From positions 43,615,682 through 43,679,681 of the forward strand of contig NC_052619.1 in assembly GCF_016545825.1 (NCBI RefSeq): 64,000 bases of DNA, given 5' to 3'. This DNA comes from Eucalyptus grandis. Lineage: Eukaryota > Streptophyta > Magnoliopsida > Myrtales > Myrtaceae. The notes beneath the pieces were generated by a model, which did not search any database, was not told the DNA's origin, and was given only the letters and a program-made list of their open reading frames with translations. The position numbers were made by a program, and so were the translations under genes. Below, piece by piece: positions 33,808-45,061 of this stretch (position 1 is the stretch's first letter; each line of letters starts with the position of its first letter).

Positions 33808-36800
33808 TCACAGCTTCAAATGGTCTATTGCAGGAACCCCGTCAAGACCTTTTGAGTTTACATATTTAACATAGTCTTTTGCAGTTGTTTCTCGATAGAG
33901 CGGAGGGTTCTATTCCGATAACAACTCCATAATCGGCCCATACTTTCTGGGAGAATCCTCTTGCCCAAAATGCGTTCTAAAGAAACAAGCCACCGAGATT
34001 CTCAGTTTGACGTTCTTTGCCAATACTCTGTGATAGACGAACTTACTATTGGTGATTAACTACGCAAAAGATAGCCAAATGTATTAGCTAATCAATCTCC
34101 TCTCTCTGAGAATTCAAATGCACAGATGAAGATAGTTTACTGAAGACTGCACTTTCAAGAACAATACTAATAATTTGCAATAATGAGTCACGTGAATGAT
34201 ATATCTCCATCGATCAAGCCATTAAAAAGAACGAACTGATCCAGTAGGTGAAAAAAATTGCCAAAGTAAAATTGCTTGAACATTTCCTACTCCTACAAGC
34301 ATAAGCAAGTTGTGCAATACCAGCATGCCCACATCATTGAAAACATCAATGTTGAACTCAAGCTTAATTTCAAGCAGGCAACAGAAAAATTCTTTTATCA
34401 GGAAAATAGGGAGAATGGAGGCAAAAGAACGCTTCAAGTGCCATAACTTTGGTCAAAGAGACACTTAAGTGCCATAACTTACGAAATGTATACTTAAGTG
34501 CCACATTCGAAGAAAAACGGATCACTTGAGTGCCACTCTGGCCAAAGTCTGGCCAAAACGCCAACGTGACGTTTTTCCGGCGAAGCGCACCCAAAACGAC
34601 GTCGTTTTACACGCGATGTGGCCAAAATGGCATTGTTTTGGGGATGTGGCAAAAAAATAAAATAAAATAATTAATTAAAATTAAATTTAGTTAAAATATT
34701 TTAAATTATTAATTTTAAAATTAAATTTAGTTAAAATATTTTAAATTATTAATTTTAAAATTAAATTTAGTTGAAATATTAAAAATTTAATAATTAAAAA
34801 AATTAATTTTAAAAAAAAAGGAGGGGGAGGTCGGCGACGGCGGGGGAGGATCGGCCGGGGTCGCGGGCCCTGGCCGGGGTCGGCGACCCCGGCCGGCCGG
34901 CGGTGAGGGCTCGCGAGCCCTCGCCGGATTTGGGCGAGGGCCGCGACCCTCCCTAGATTTGTGGCGAGGGCCGCGACCCTCACCCGATGCGGGCGGGCTC
35001 GCGAGCCCTCGCCGCCGGCCGGCCGGGGTCGCTAGCCCTGGCCAAGGCTCGCGACCCCGGCCGACCATCCCTCGCCGTCGCCCCTTCCGGCGGCGGCGGG
35101 GCGGGCGGCGGTGGGGCGGTGTCGGCGGCGGGCGAGGGCTAATCCCTCGCCCGCCTCCCCTCCCTTTCCTTAAAATTTTTTTTTAAATTATTAATTTTTA
35201 ATATTTCAATTAAATTTAATTTTAAAATTATTAATTTAAAATATTTTAACTAAATTTAATTTAAAATTATTAATTTTAAATATTTTAAATAATTTTAATT
35301 CAAGTAATTATATATATATTTTTGCCACGTTAGCCCAAAACGACGCCGTTTTGGCCACGTTAGCGTGCAAAACGGCGTTGTTTTGGGCTCAGTTCGCCGG
35401 AAAAGTGACACGTCGACATTTTGGCCGGATTTTGGCTGGATTGGCACTCAAATGATCCATTTTACTCCGATTTTGGCACTTAGTACCTTTCGTAAGTTAT
35501 GGCACTTAAGTATTTCTTTGGCCAAAGTTAAGGCACTCCAGGGGTCCGCGCGTCGGAGAATGGACAGTTTTTTACCATATTTCACATTAGCTTCCCTCCA
35601 GCATGAAAACCGGTCTTTTATCGGGAGAGATCAATTTTGGACCACCATTATCCATACTATGCTTTCCATATGCTTTCAGAAGAATCCTCTTACTCCTACC
35701 ATTGTTACACTTCAAAATTTTTTATGAAACATGATAAAATGCTGCGATTGGGGCAAGCAGTGGACTACTCCAGTACATCTCAAGTGTTTTTTGAACATAT
35801 CAATCTATCCATATTTAGTCCTTGAATGATTTGAAGGACAAAAGATAGCAGATTATGGAAGTAATTCAAATGTAATAGAAAGGGAATCAACCATGAGGGA
35901 GTTGAGTTCTTATAGCTGAGCAGTCGCCCTTCATACTGGAATATTGGAAGGGGAATATGCAAACAATCAAACATAGGACACCCATGAAGTAAAGAACAAT
36001 GTTGAACAGGCTTACCTGCATCATGTCGCCTAGGTTCACCATGAGAGCACCGTGAACGGGGTTGACATCTACCCAGTGATTTTCATGGAGGACTTGAAGG
36101 CCGCCAGTCTGGTCTTGCAATACTGCCGTGAGGAAGGCGCTATTGGTGTGCTTGCTCAGACCTTGAGTCAAGTCTGGCTCGGGACATATCGGATAGTAGT
36201 GTGCGATGAAGTACAGTCCTTCAGCACAGCCCATGTCCTTAAGATGCTTGGGATTTAGTCCCAGAGCTTCCGATAGCAGTTCGAAGATGGGAATCCCCAG
36301 TCTCATTAGTTGATTTGAATATTCCATTATTATATCTCTGCAAGCAGAGCACACAGATAATTGAATAATGCATCTTACGTTCTTGAATGTCGCGAAATGG
36401 AGCATCGGCATTTTTGCGAACAGGTTACCAGCAAACTTGAGGAAGCTCTTCTGGATTCGGCGGGTGAGGAGTCATAACGCAGCACAGCGAATCCCTCCAA
36501 TTCGCGACCGGTGCTCTTTCGAAATCAAAGTTGGTGTTCTAAGTCACCTTCTTCGACTCATCTCTAGAGTACAGCTCCTTCTTCACCTCGCTCTCCTGCT
36601 CCTGAAACCTCTTCACGCCATCGATGATTCTGCTCAGGACTCCATCTCCGATCCCGTGGTTCACCACCTGAAAGAAGCCCCAATGCTCGCACGCCTAGCC
36701 AACTCTACGGATTATCTCCCTGCGCTTGCCAGAATCTTCACGAACTCCTTCCAAGTCCACGATCAGGATGCTGAAACTTGTCTCGGTGGGACCGGAACGG

Positions 36801-36955
36801 TCGGGCGATCGAGGCTGGCGGTCGATGAAGATACGAGGGAGCTTGGAGACTCCGGAGTTGACCAGGCCTTTCACGTCGAAGGCTTTCAATTCGTTCTCAC
36901 GGTCGTACTCATGCTCTGCTCTGTCAGGGTTTTCGTCGAAGTTGGTTGCCGCCAT
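33808..36955 (-). pseudogene. 2-oxoglutarate/Fe(II) dioxygenase (ACC-oxidase-homolog type), three exons, broken
   Basis: Exon 1 (36429-36955) starts MAATNFDE and continues FDVKGLVNSGV, PRIFIDR and WGFFQVVNHGI. Exon 2 (36016-36337) contains [21 protein letters not shown] and VNLGDMM. Exon 3 (33808-34059) contains YHRVLAKN, RISVA and HLKL before a stop. This is the layout of the plant '1-aminocyclopropane-1-carboxylate oxidase homolog' branch of soluble dioxygenases. Lesions are stops at 36695-36697 and 36539-36541 in exon 1, a stop at 33910-33912 in exon 3, a changed donor side at exon 1, and loss of two codons near the start of exon 3. The iron-binding H-x-D reads HTN (Asn at 36142-36144). 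Intron 2 carries a 1.1-kb transposon. Confidence 0.92.
34420..35554. mobile_element. Mutator-like foldback element, non-autonomous
   Basis: Long inverted arms: 'agtgccataactttgg' and 'cacttaagtgccataac' on the left mirror 'gttatggcacttaag' and 'ccaaagttaaggcact' on the right. The core is AT-rich then strongly GC-rich (34820-35160). The flanks carry ggagaatgga at 34410-34419 and 35555-35564, 9-10 bp as expected for Mutator-type elements. There is no transposase. It sits in intron 2 of the dioxygenase pseudogene. The open frames in the GC core are by-products of composition. Confidence 0.88.
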
Positions 36956-37985
36956 GTCAGTCAGCGAAGGTTCATGTGCGCCAGCGATGTTATGCGGAAG
37001 GAGCTCAGTTTTCAGTTGCATGAGGTGTTGAAATGGAGGAGATTCGGATGCACTGTAGAGCAGAGGACACTGGAAGAGACAGGCGACTACGACCACATTT
37101 TTAAAATGCAGTTGGCCCAAACGGTCACCGTCGCTACCGACACGACGGCAAGGACATTTGGCGGACCGTTGGGGCCGACCACATTTAAAAGAAAAAAATA
37201 TTCTATAAATTAGAGGCCGCCTCCTCTCAATTCTTCCTTCATCTCTCTTATGAATCTTCCCGCCGCTTGACAAATTCTCGTTTCGTATACACGATTTCCC
37301 TCGCTACTGCGATTTCGAAATGGACCATAATCACAACCTCACTCGTATTTTTCTTTTTCAGAGATAGGATGAGCCATCTGAGAAAGCACCAAGACAAGTG
37401 TCGCGGTCCATGATTCCCCCGTACCCGTGAACCCTTAGGAGCAAAGCTTGAGGTTATCGAGTAAAGAGTAAGGATGTATAAAAGATGAATTCAACTGGTT
37501 TGTCAAAAAGGCGTTAGGACAGTTAGTATTAGGAGTTCTGTGATAGAGGATTATATTATTCAGGAGCTTTGAAGGCGAGATTGGTCTCGTGTACAAACTG
37601 GTCGGGAGCTGATGTTGTTCTCCTGATGAAGCCATGGCAAGCCGAAACCAGTTGTTGAGCTTAAAGCGGTTTGCTGTCTCACTCGATAGATTAGACACTA
37701 GAGTGAAATTGGACGTGGTACGATCTTGTATAAAAGAGCTACTCGCTATGTTGTTCACTGGAACAACTATAGAAGGGAGGCTAGCCTAACGAATGCTGCT
37801 TGCTCGGCGTCGCGCGGGTTATTCCGCGATCAAGAAACTGCCGACCCGTGACACAAGCTTAACACTTAAATGTCTGCATTGGGGTGATGCTCAGCTCATG
37901 CGATGGGCCATATCAGCATCTCTTTCAAGTACTAAGAGAAGAGGAACCATTAGCTACTTGTACGTTGTACCCTTTCCACTGAGCA
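36956..37985. other. Upstream of dioxygenase pseudogene, no gene recognised
   Basis: It includes a plus-strand TATA-like 'ttctataaattaga' near 37199 followed by a CT-rich stretch, which could be a relic promoter, but no frame follows. The open frame spanning 36368-37213 on the plus strand is the complement of dioxygenase exon 1. The frames at 37435-37758 and 37793-38077 show no domain. Confidence 0.45.
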
Positions 37986-38395
37986 ACCCTTTGATATCAC
38001 TAAAGAGCCAACCCTTGCCATGGCTGGCTGAGGCCGAGCCTCGCGATGGCGAGGGCAACCTCGTCATCGTTGGGTGAGGCTCGCCCTCACTAGTGGTCGA
38101 GAGGGGGAGCCTTGCCAACCCACTCCTCTAACCGGCAGCAGAAGGAAGGAGGACAAAAAAAAAACAAAAAAAATTAAAGAAAAAATTAAAAATTAATAAA
38201 AAAATTGTTTACGTTAGTGTCCACATTAATGTCGGCTAGCCAAAATTGGTCGGATTGACTAAATTGATATAAATGCAAAAGGGTTAGGATTGAATTGGCT
38301 AAAAAAAAAATTAGGACTAAATTAACACAATTGCAATTAGTTTAGGACTTTTGCAGTAATTTTTATGTTTAAAATGTCTAGGATTTCAACAATGG
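37986..38395. repeat. Fragment of GC-core/AT-arm DNA element
   Basis: A GC-rich patch with gaggctcgccctca-type words (38030-38100) is followed by an A-rich arm and 'aattagtttaggactttt'. Its composition is like the core of the element at 34420. The left arm is missing or unrecognised. Confidence 0.4.
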
Positions 38396-39676
38396 CCTAG
38401 AGAATAAAGACTTATTTACGTGCCCGCTTTTCCTTGAGCAAATTGATATATGAGTAACAAAGACATCTCTTTAGAGAAAGTATAAATGTAATCTAGTTAA
38501 GATTTTTCTGGTTTCTAGTTTTTTTTTTTTTTTTCTGAATAAGAATATATCGTCCTTTCGGTGTAAAATAGTTGAATGCCAATAGGATGGCTTAGTTTTA
38601 TTACATATTCATCATGATTTGCAATAAGAAGACTCCAACCTACAACAGGAAGAGAACTGTAAACCAAATCTAGATAAGGATTTGTCGCATCCCCTCTAAT
38701 CCTTAACAATGAAGTATTATAAACCAGATATTGCAGAATTTAAGCAGTTATGAACAATCCATATAGAAAGATTCAGACATCACTCATCACCCAAATGCAC
38801 AAAGAAGATCAACCATTCGGTAGCTCACCTGAACATAACTGCGTTAGATGATAAACTCCTGCATTAACCAGCTCAAGAACTTGAACTCTTTAACAGCTTG
38901 ATACATTAACATCCTCACATGACATCCTTAGTGTGATCGTTCCAAACTGCATCAAGGCCCCATCAAAAGAATGAATAAATCCATACAGCGTGGAACCCGT
39001 TAAACTGATTAATATGATCAGAGGCATACTTAAACCTTAATGAGGTTGATAAACCTTTTGTATACAATCAGAACATTCATCAACTATTTTCACGAAATAG
39101 ACCCTGCCACATGCTTATTTGTGCCTTCAAAGCAAATATTAAAGCAAAAGAAATCGATCATAAAGAAACTGTTTAATATCTCAATTACAAAGTAGATGAC
39201 TCCAAACAACCCTCGTAGAATTAAAATATCTGGGAGACATCATCATTGGCCAAGGATCATGCAGCAAATGGAGATCTATTAACTCATAACCCTACAGAGC
39301 TTCAATAGCTATGCTTGATGAAAAGATTAGATTATACGCATGAAGGAGGAGGTCAACATCCGTACATTAGGATATCATAAGAAATGAGAAGGGGATGTAG
39401 ACTAAATGTCATGCTTACCACAGATAAGTTAAAACTTCAACCAAAGCTTATTCCCAGCAGGATGATCATCCGCCACTTCAATTTCACTTGTCTTAAAAAA
39501 CTACAAAATGACATATGCCAACTAAGCGCCCAGTGTCTGATCCTCCCAGCCTGACCACCCATGTTTGCTGACCACAACGTAAATGAAACAACACAGTTTT
39601 GTGATGGATAAGAAATGGAGAATATCAGCAGCTGGTCAGAGAGCAAGCAATGCCAATGGAATTTATGTTTCAATGA
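38396..39676. other. AT-rich intergenic sequence
   Basis: A T-run at about 38519-38535 could be the tail of a minus-strand retroposed fragment. Nothing else was recognised. Confidence 0.45.
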
Positions 39677-40767
39677 CTATGCTGCATCATCCTGTACCAG
39701 TTCATCTTTTTTCAGAATGAGATGCCGACAGTTTGCAACAAAGTAAATATCAGGTCCTGGCAGAAAAGTCTTCACAGTCCCAATGATCAAAGAGCACCTA
39801 AAATCAAGGTGGCGCTGCAAACTCAAAACAACCTATTTCACCTATAAAATCATCTCATTTGTAAAAATGTCCCAAACAATGTTCCTGTACCAAAAAGAAG
39901 CATACAGCTGTGAAAAATATAGGCAAAGCAAACCCACTCGTCTTATTTCAGCTAGAAGACTAAGTACTCTCTTGTTGCATGTATGTCAAATAGGTGGCAG
40001 TGAAGCTAGTGAAGCTACTCCTTAGACACCCTATCATAAAAGCATAACCAAAAGGTTTAGGGATGAACCATATACATGCACATGGAGAATGGTGACATAA
40101 AGTAAAAAAAAAAAAAAAAAAAAAAAACACATACTCACAAACTAAGAAGGTATGACAATGAAGAATGAACATTTCTTGAAAAATGAATTTTTCATTTTGC
40201 CACTCTCAATATCATTTACTTCATGATGTAACAAAGATCTGAGTCATATCATAAGCAGACAATGCGATCAAACATTTCTTGAATAATGGATGTTTTTTGA
40301 CACACTTGATAGCCATTCAATTCATGAAGTAATGAAATTCTTAGTCATGTTATAAGCAGACAATACAAAATATTAGAACAACTCATATATGTATTCAAAA
40401 TGCTGAGACGGGGAAAATGGGATGATGCCATATAACGAATGTGCCAAAAAATAAATAGCTTGTCCAGTGAAATAATTCCTCTAATCCATCAACGTTGAAA
40501 GAACCATCACAAGTTAAATGACACTTCACATCAGACTTAATGAGGCAAACTTCTTCCATCGACCATATTTGGACCTACAAAGAAAATAAAACTGAACAAT
40601 GATGGTCCCACCTTAACCAAAAAGCCACGAAAGAACCAGAGAATAAGTTACATCCAAACCAAAAGCTTCCCAATATCCAAGAAGTGGGAGCTTAACCAAT
40701 TACCAACAAAGCCCGGACTCCGCATTTCATCAACTCAGCCACTTCTTTAATATGGCAAAGCTGCAAC
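39677..40767 (-). pseudogene. Possible exons of an unidentified gene
   Basis: Three minus-strand segments look like exons because an AG acceptor precedes an open stretch. 40704-40767 reads QLCHIKEVAELMKCG and ends at a GTAATT donor. 40395-40574 reads IWSMEEVCLIK. 39677-39797 reads IIGTVKTFLPGPDIYF and KDELVQDDAA before a TAG. The last looks like a genuine C-terminal exon. I do not recognise the protein. The middle segment ends in a stop unless an internal donor is used, so the locus may be a relic or the parts may not belong together. Confidence 0.35.
40104..40127. repeat. Poly(A) run
   Basis: A run of 24 A bases with no retroposed body recognised before it. It lies in the presumed intron between the exon-like segments. 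Confidence 0.9.
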
Positions 40768-43700
40768 CTATAAAGGAATTAGAAGATATTTTATGATCTA
40801 ACCACTCCAAGAAAGTTAACTCAAGAATGAGATTCAACAAAAATTACAAGAGCCTATGCAGCAGGAGATTATAGGGATTTCAGCTTTCACCCAAACCTGA
40901 AGATGATCTAAGTATACTCCCAGTCCACCAACCCAACCAAAGCTAGCTGTGAAGGGATCATCAAAATCAAGAGAAAGCTCAGTTTTTCTAAGCCATAATT
41001 GACCACCGCATCATATATAACATTCTTTGGACAACATCCTCACTCAAAGAGATTGCTCTAGGATAAAAGAACTACTACCATTTTAAAAGTGTGACATCTC
41101 AGATTTTCAACCTGTTTTCTATTGAATTAATCGGGTATTTCATTGATGCGTCTATAGGGTTGTTCTCAGAGCTGACCACTCTCAAGATAACTAGACTAGC
41201 TGGGTAAGCCATTAAAGAAATTTAAGGCAATGAACTTGAGAATTCGACCAGAAATTGGCTTCTCAATCGTGCTCATCTTTAGAGGTCATTACGACACAGT
41301 AAACAATTAAATTGAGATCAGAGATAGGTCGGTTCGACTGAGATGTGTGGCCGATCGTGGGTGACTCCACTAAATTGGAAAATTCTCATCGACTGAAACT
41401 AATTTGATTTTACTGTCGTTTTGGTACCCTGTGTCTGTAATTGAGTTCTCGAGATTTTCATAACAACCGAGAGTCACCAATGTGTAGAGTGGGTTCAATG
41501 TGACTTGAAGAAAATCGACCACGGGTCATTTGCCCTAAAAAGTTTTGAAAACTACCCAGTAGCCTAGGTCACGCTGAAAGCGTGCTAGAGTAAAATTAAC
41601 CGTGAATTTGAGTTCGATTTCAGAAATTGAAAGTTCTGTGGTGTCACGAACTATTTTTGGAACATCGACTCATCCTCTGAATTTTTTTTTAGAGATTCCG
41701 GGATTTTTGCGGAAAATTGATTCGGATGTTGCGGAAAATTAGCGGAAATTCGTATGGGTGAAATTAAAGGAAATTTATACTTCCAAGCCGAGCCTTTGAG
41801 TGTCGAGAACTTACAGAAAATTGTGCGGGATTTTTCTTCATCAAAATAGCTTCAATTTGGACTATTTTAGTGGAAAATTTGGGTGGAAAGTAAAAGGAGA
41901 CATTGAGTTAATGGAGGAGATAAGAATTGCTATCCTTTGGCCCCCCATTTGGCTTTTCCCATACACTTGACCGGTCCTTTTTATTTTCTCCTCGTGCGAA
42001 TTGCGCTTCAGTCAAGAGACCAGCTGTCTCTGCCTTGCTTTTCATTTCTTTTATTCGTTGCACCCACCGAAGCCTCGGAGGAAGACCGTCACCGTATGCC
42101 CCTCTTCGATTTCGTTGCTGCATCATAAATCTTCGCGTAGAGCAGCTTCGCCGAGTCAATCTTCAGCAGCCCCACCGAGTGCAGCTGCTCTTTGACCGCA
42201 TGCCAGCTCATGCCATCCACCTGCTCGATTTCCTCAGCCGCATCCACGTGATAACTTCCCTGCAGCTGCCCGTGTTATTCGCTCACGAAATCAGCCCAAG
42301 TCTCGGTCAAACCTTGCTCCCGCAAGCCTGGTTTGTTGACCCCGCTTTCACCGCCCACAGCTCCACGATCGTCTGCCAGCTTCTCCTCTGCAGGCCACGT
42401 CTTCACTCGGTCAACCTTCAGCAGAAGCCTTCAAGCGACGCCATTTCATTGAACCGCAGCTCCTTCGTGCATTGTCCAGCACTGAAGATCACCAAAGCTG
42501 CTGCTCCGCTTCTTCTCTCTTCGCCAGCAAGCTGCTTCTTCGCTCGCGGCTCCTTCGGCTTCATCCATCTTCGCTGCTTCTGTCTCCTTTTGGCAACGTG
42601 GAGTCAAGCGAAGCTAGCCCAAAACGCAGCCCACGGATCCAGGTTTTGGGCCCAGCATTTCCAGAAGTCTTCAAGCCTGCAGCAGCTCAACCCACTTGCA
42701 CTTGAAGCCTAGTAAAATTTTCGGTCCAGTCCAGTCTTGAGGCCCGCGACTTCAGCCCATCTTCAATTCCAGCAAGTCCATTTGATTTTAGCCCAAGCAA
42801 AAATCAGCCCACAAGTCAGCAGAAGTTTTGGCCCAAGCTCAGCCCAGCAAGTTGTTGTTTTCGCAACCTAGTCTAGCCCGCAGCCCAACCCTTCAGCAAC
42901 TCCTTTGGGCTTTCTTGTTCAGCCCATCAAGTCCAACAAGCCCAGTGTTTGAGGCCTAATCCCAGCTCACTTGAAGTTAGCCCCAAGAAGTCAGCGAAGC
43001 CCGTTTAGTTCAGCTCGCTTCAGGCCCAGCCCAAGTGTTCGCCGACGCCACCGAAAATTTGGATTTCGGCAGCCGTCGCGGTGTTATGGTCTTCGCTTTG
43101 CACAAGTGAGTAATCTCACTAATCCTTTCTTAGTAGACTAATGATGCTTAGGGGTTGATTAGATTTAATTAAGTGCAATTAGGTGATTAGATTAGCATGG
43201 ATTACTGATTATTAGTTAATTGCATTGCATATTAGTTAAGTGGTTAGTGTACTTAGCTAGAGAATTGCCTATACTATTTATTGAATGCATATCGGGATTT
43301 TTCCAGATCCGATTTGGCTTCCAATTAGGCATTACGGGCCTAAATTGGATTTATCATATTTATTTATTAATTTTCGAAATTAATTTAATTATTTATTTAT
43401 TTTCCGAAAATTAGGTAGGGATAGCCGATGACCGGAAATTTATGCTGATTGTCGTGGTGCAATCCGTTTATTTAATTGAGCTTTATTTTGCGTTGAATTG
43501 AATTATTTGTAAAATTGGGAATTATTCTTTAACTGAATAATTTTTGGTTATTAATTGAAAAATAACCGGGCATCGATTGATAATGCCAAAAATATTTGAG
43601 TTGACTACAGAAAATGTGGCAGTTATGTAAAGGAAAATATTATATTTTGGATAAGGTCAGCCATGTGCCTACGCACGATATTTTATCAGGTATTTTTAAT

Positions 43701-43849
43701 ATGAAGAAATTAGGCCAAGACATTACTTTAATTGAGGAATTTAAGTGCGAAGCGCAATGTCTTTGGCCGGGAGTGAATAATTGTGTGATGGCTTATAGTC
43801 AGAGCATGTTGACTATGGGGAATTAAGGTGATGTGTGTCGGGTTGAGGA

Positions 43850-44230
43850 AACTCGATGGGTCGTGAGCATGTAAGTGACTAAGTACTACACGAGTATGAG
43901 ACTTCAATGAGTCACCTCTAATGCCTTATACCATTGCTTATTGTAGTCAAGGGCTAAATGTTACATGGCGACCTGAGTCGCATGTGAATTACCTCTAGTG
44001 CCTTGCAGTATTGTCATGCATAGTGAAGGGCTAAGTGCTACACGATAGCAAGATCTCGCGTGAGTTAACTCTAGTGCCTTATACTATTGCTTTTTGTAGT
44101 GGAGGACTAAGTACTACACGATAGCGGGATTTCGTGTGAGTTACCTCTAATGCCTTATACTATTGTTATTTGTGGTTAAGGACTAAGTACCGCACAATGA
44201 CAAAACTTCGTGTTGGGTCACCTTTAGAGC
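43850..44230 (+). repeat. Minisatellite in LTR C2
   Basis: About four to five degenerate units near 76 bp, with 'ctaagtactacacgatagc' and 'tctagtgccttatactatt' cores. It is unrelated to the arrays in the other LTRs although it sits at the same relative place. Confidence 0.8.
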
Positions 44231-44456
44231 CTTGAGTCTACTTTTGAGTGGGAATGTTGAATTGGAACGTTGAGAATAATTATCGAGTATAGATGGAATC
44301 ATTGATATGATTTGATCCATTTGTCGTGAATTAATTGATTGAATTGAAATGACTCAGGAATGGTCCGACTGACATGAAATCGACGAGATCAATTGATCGG
44401 GATATCGATCTGTGATGTGATTGCTTGGGTGCCTATTGAACTGTGCTAATATGCAG

Positions 44457-44789
44457 GTGGAACTCAGGCCAAGGTAAGTCCTCTGACCCGTGTGTGCATA
44501 GGCAGCCCGGTTAGTGTATTGGTTTTCTAATCGAGTCTTAGTAGGGTAGAACTTGCTAAAACGTAGTCTCATTCCGGTTGTGGGACAACATTTCAAGCTT
44601 GTAGATGAGCCTGAGGAGGAGGAACCAGAAGAGGACGATGAGCCAGAAAAAGATGAAGAGCTTGAAGGAAATGAGCTTAGTGAAGAAGAGTCAGAAGGGG
44701 ATTAAGATGATCTTGAGTACAACCCGGATGAGGACTGGGATCCCATCCTCTTTTGTGAACCTTGTGTCGTGTATATAGAGTGTGACTAG
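44457..44789 (+). pseudogene. LTR-internal spliced ORF, acidic type (C2)
   Basis: The micro-exon 44457-44473 is 17 nt: it has lost one base and its ATG reads GTG. The intron starts GTAAGT at 44474, and the acceptor TTTCAG has become TTTCAAG. The acidic frame starts at GAT 44604 (DEPEEEEPEED), hits TAA at 44703, and if read past it continues LEYNPDEDWDPILF to TAG at 44787. The EY-x-x-DED block is shared with C1, where the next codon is a stop. This copy is inactive but shows that the ancestral frame ran on past DED. Confidence 0.5.
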
Positions 44790-45061
44790 AATGTTATGAA
44801 TAGTCTTGTGAATAGACTTTGAGTTATGCCATGTATAAAAGTATGATTGTGGATTTCAATATGAAAAATATTGCCTTGCTTTTCTACCTCATCATTTTAT
44901 TGTCTGGGGATTTATAACTGCTTCCACATGTGCTTAATGAAAATGAAAGGGTCGGCGATACATAATCCTGAGATATCGCATTATAAAATCGACCAAGTAG
45001 AAGGATGTATGCGTGCTCGAGGATCAGGGCGTGGCAAAAAGAATTATCCACGAGTGACCAT

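Larger units (their letters stand above)
41090..45036 (+). mobile_element. Giant solo LTR, subfamily C (copy C2)
   Basis: It runs from TGTGACATC to CAGGGCGTGGCA (3947 bp; the last block has one change from GTGACA). The flanks are exactly aaaag at 41085-41089 and 45037-45041. It is collinear with C1 except for the U6-SINE insertion and the minisatellite. It carries the acidic frame, the micro-exon and the TATA-like motif near 44834. The 261-codon frame at 41927-42712 lies in the GC-rich centre and resembles nothing. Confidence 0.95.

Noticed and set aside
34787..35186. GC-rich ORFs in the foldback element
   Set aside because: Composition artefacts in the inverted GC core.
36368..37213. 281-codon plus-strand ORF
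   Set aside because: It is the complement of dioxygenase exon 1 and has no domain of its own.
41927..42712. 261-codon ORF in LTR C2
   Set aside because: GC-rich LTR centre; the frame is not conserved in C1 and matches no family.
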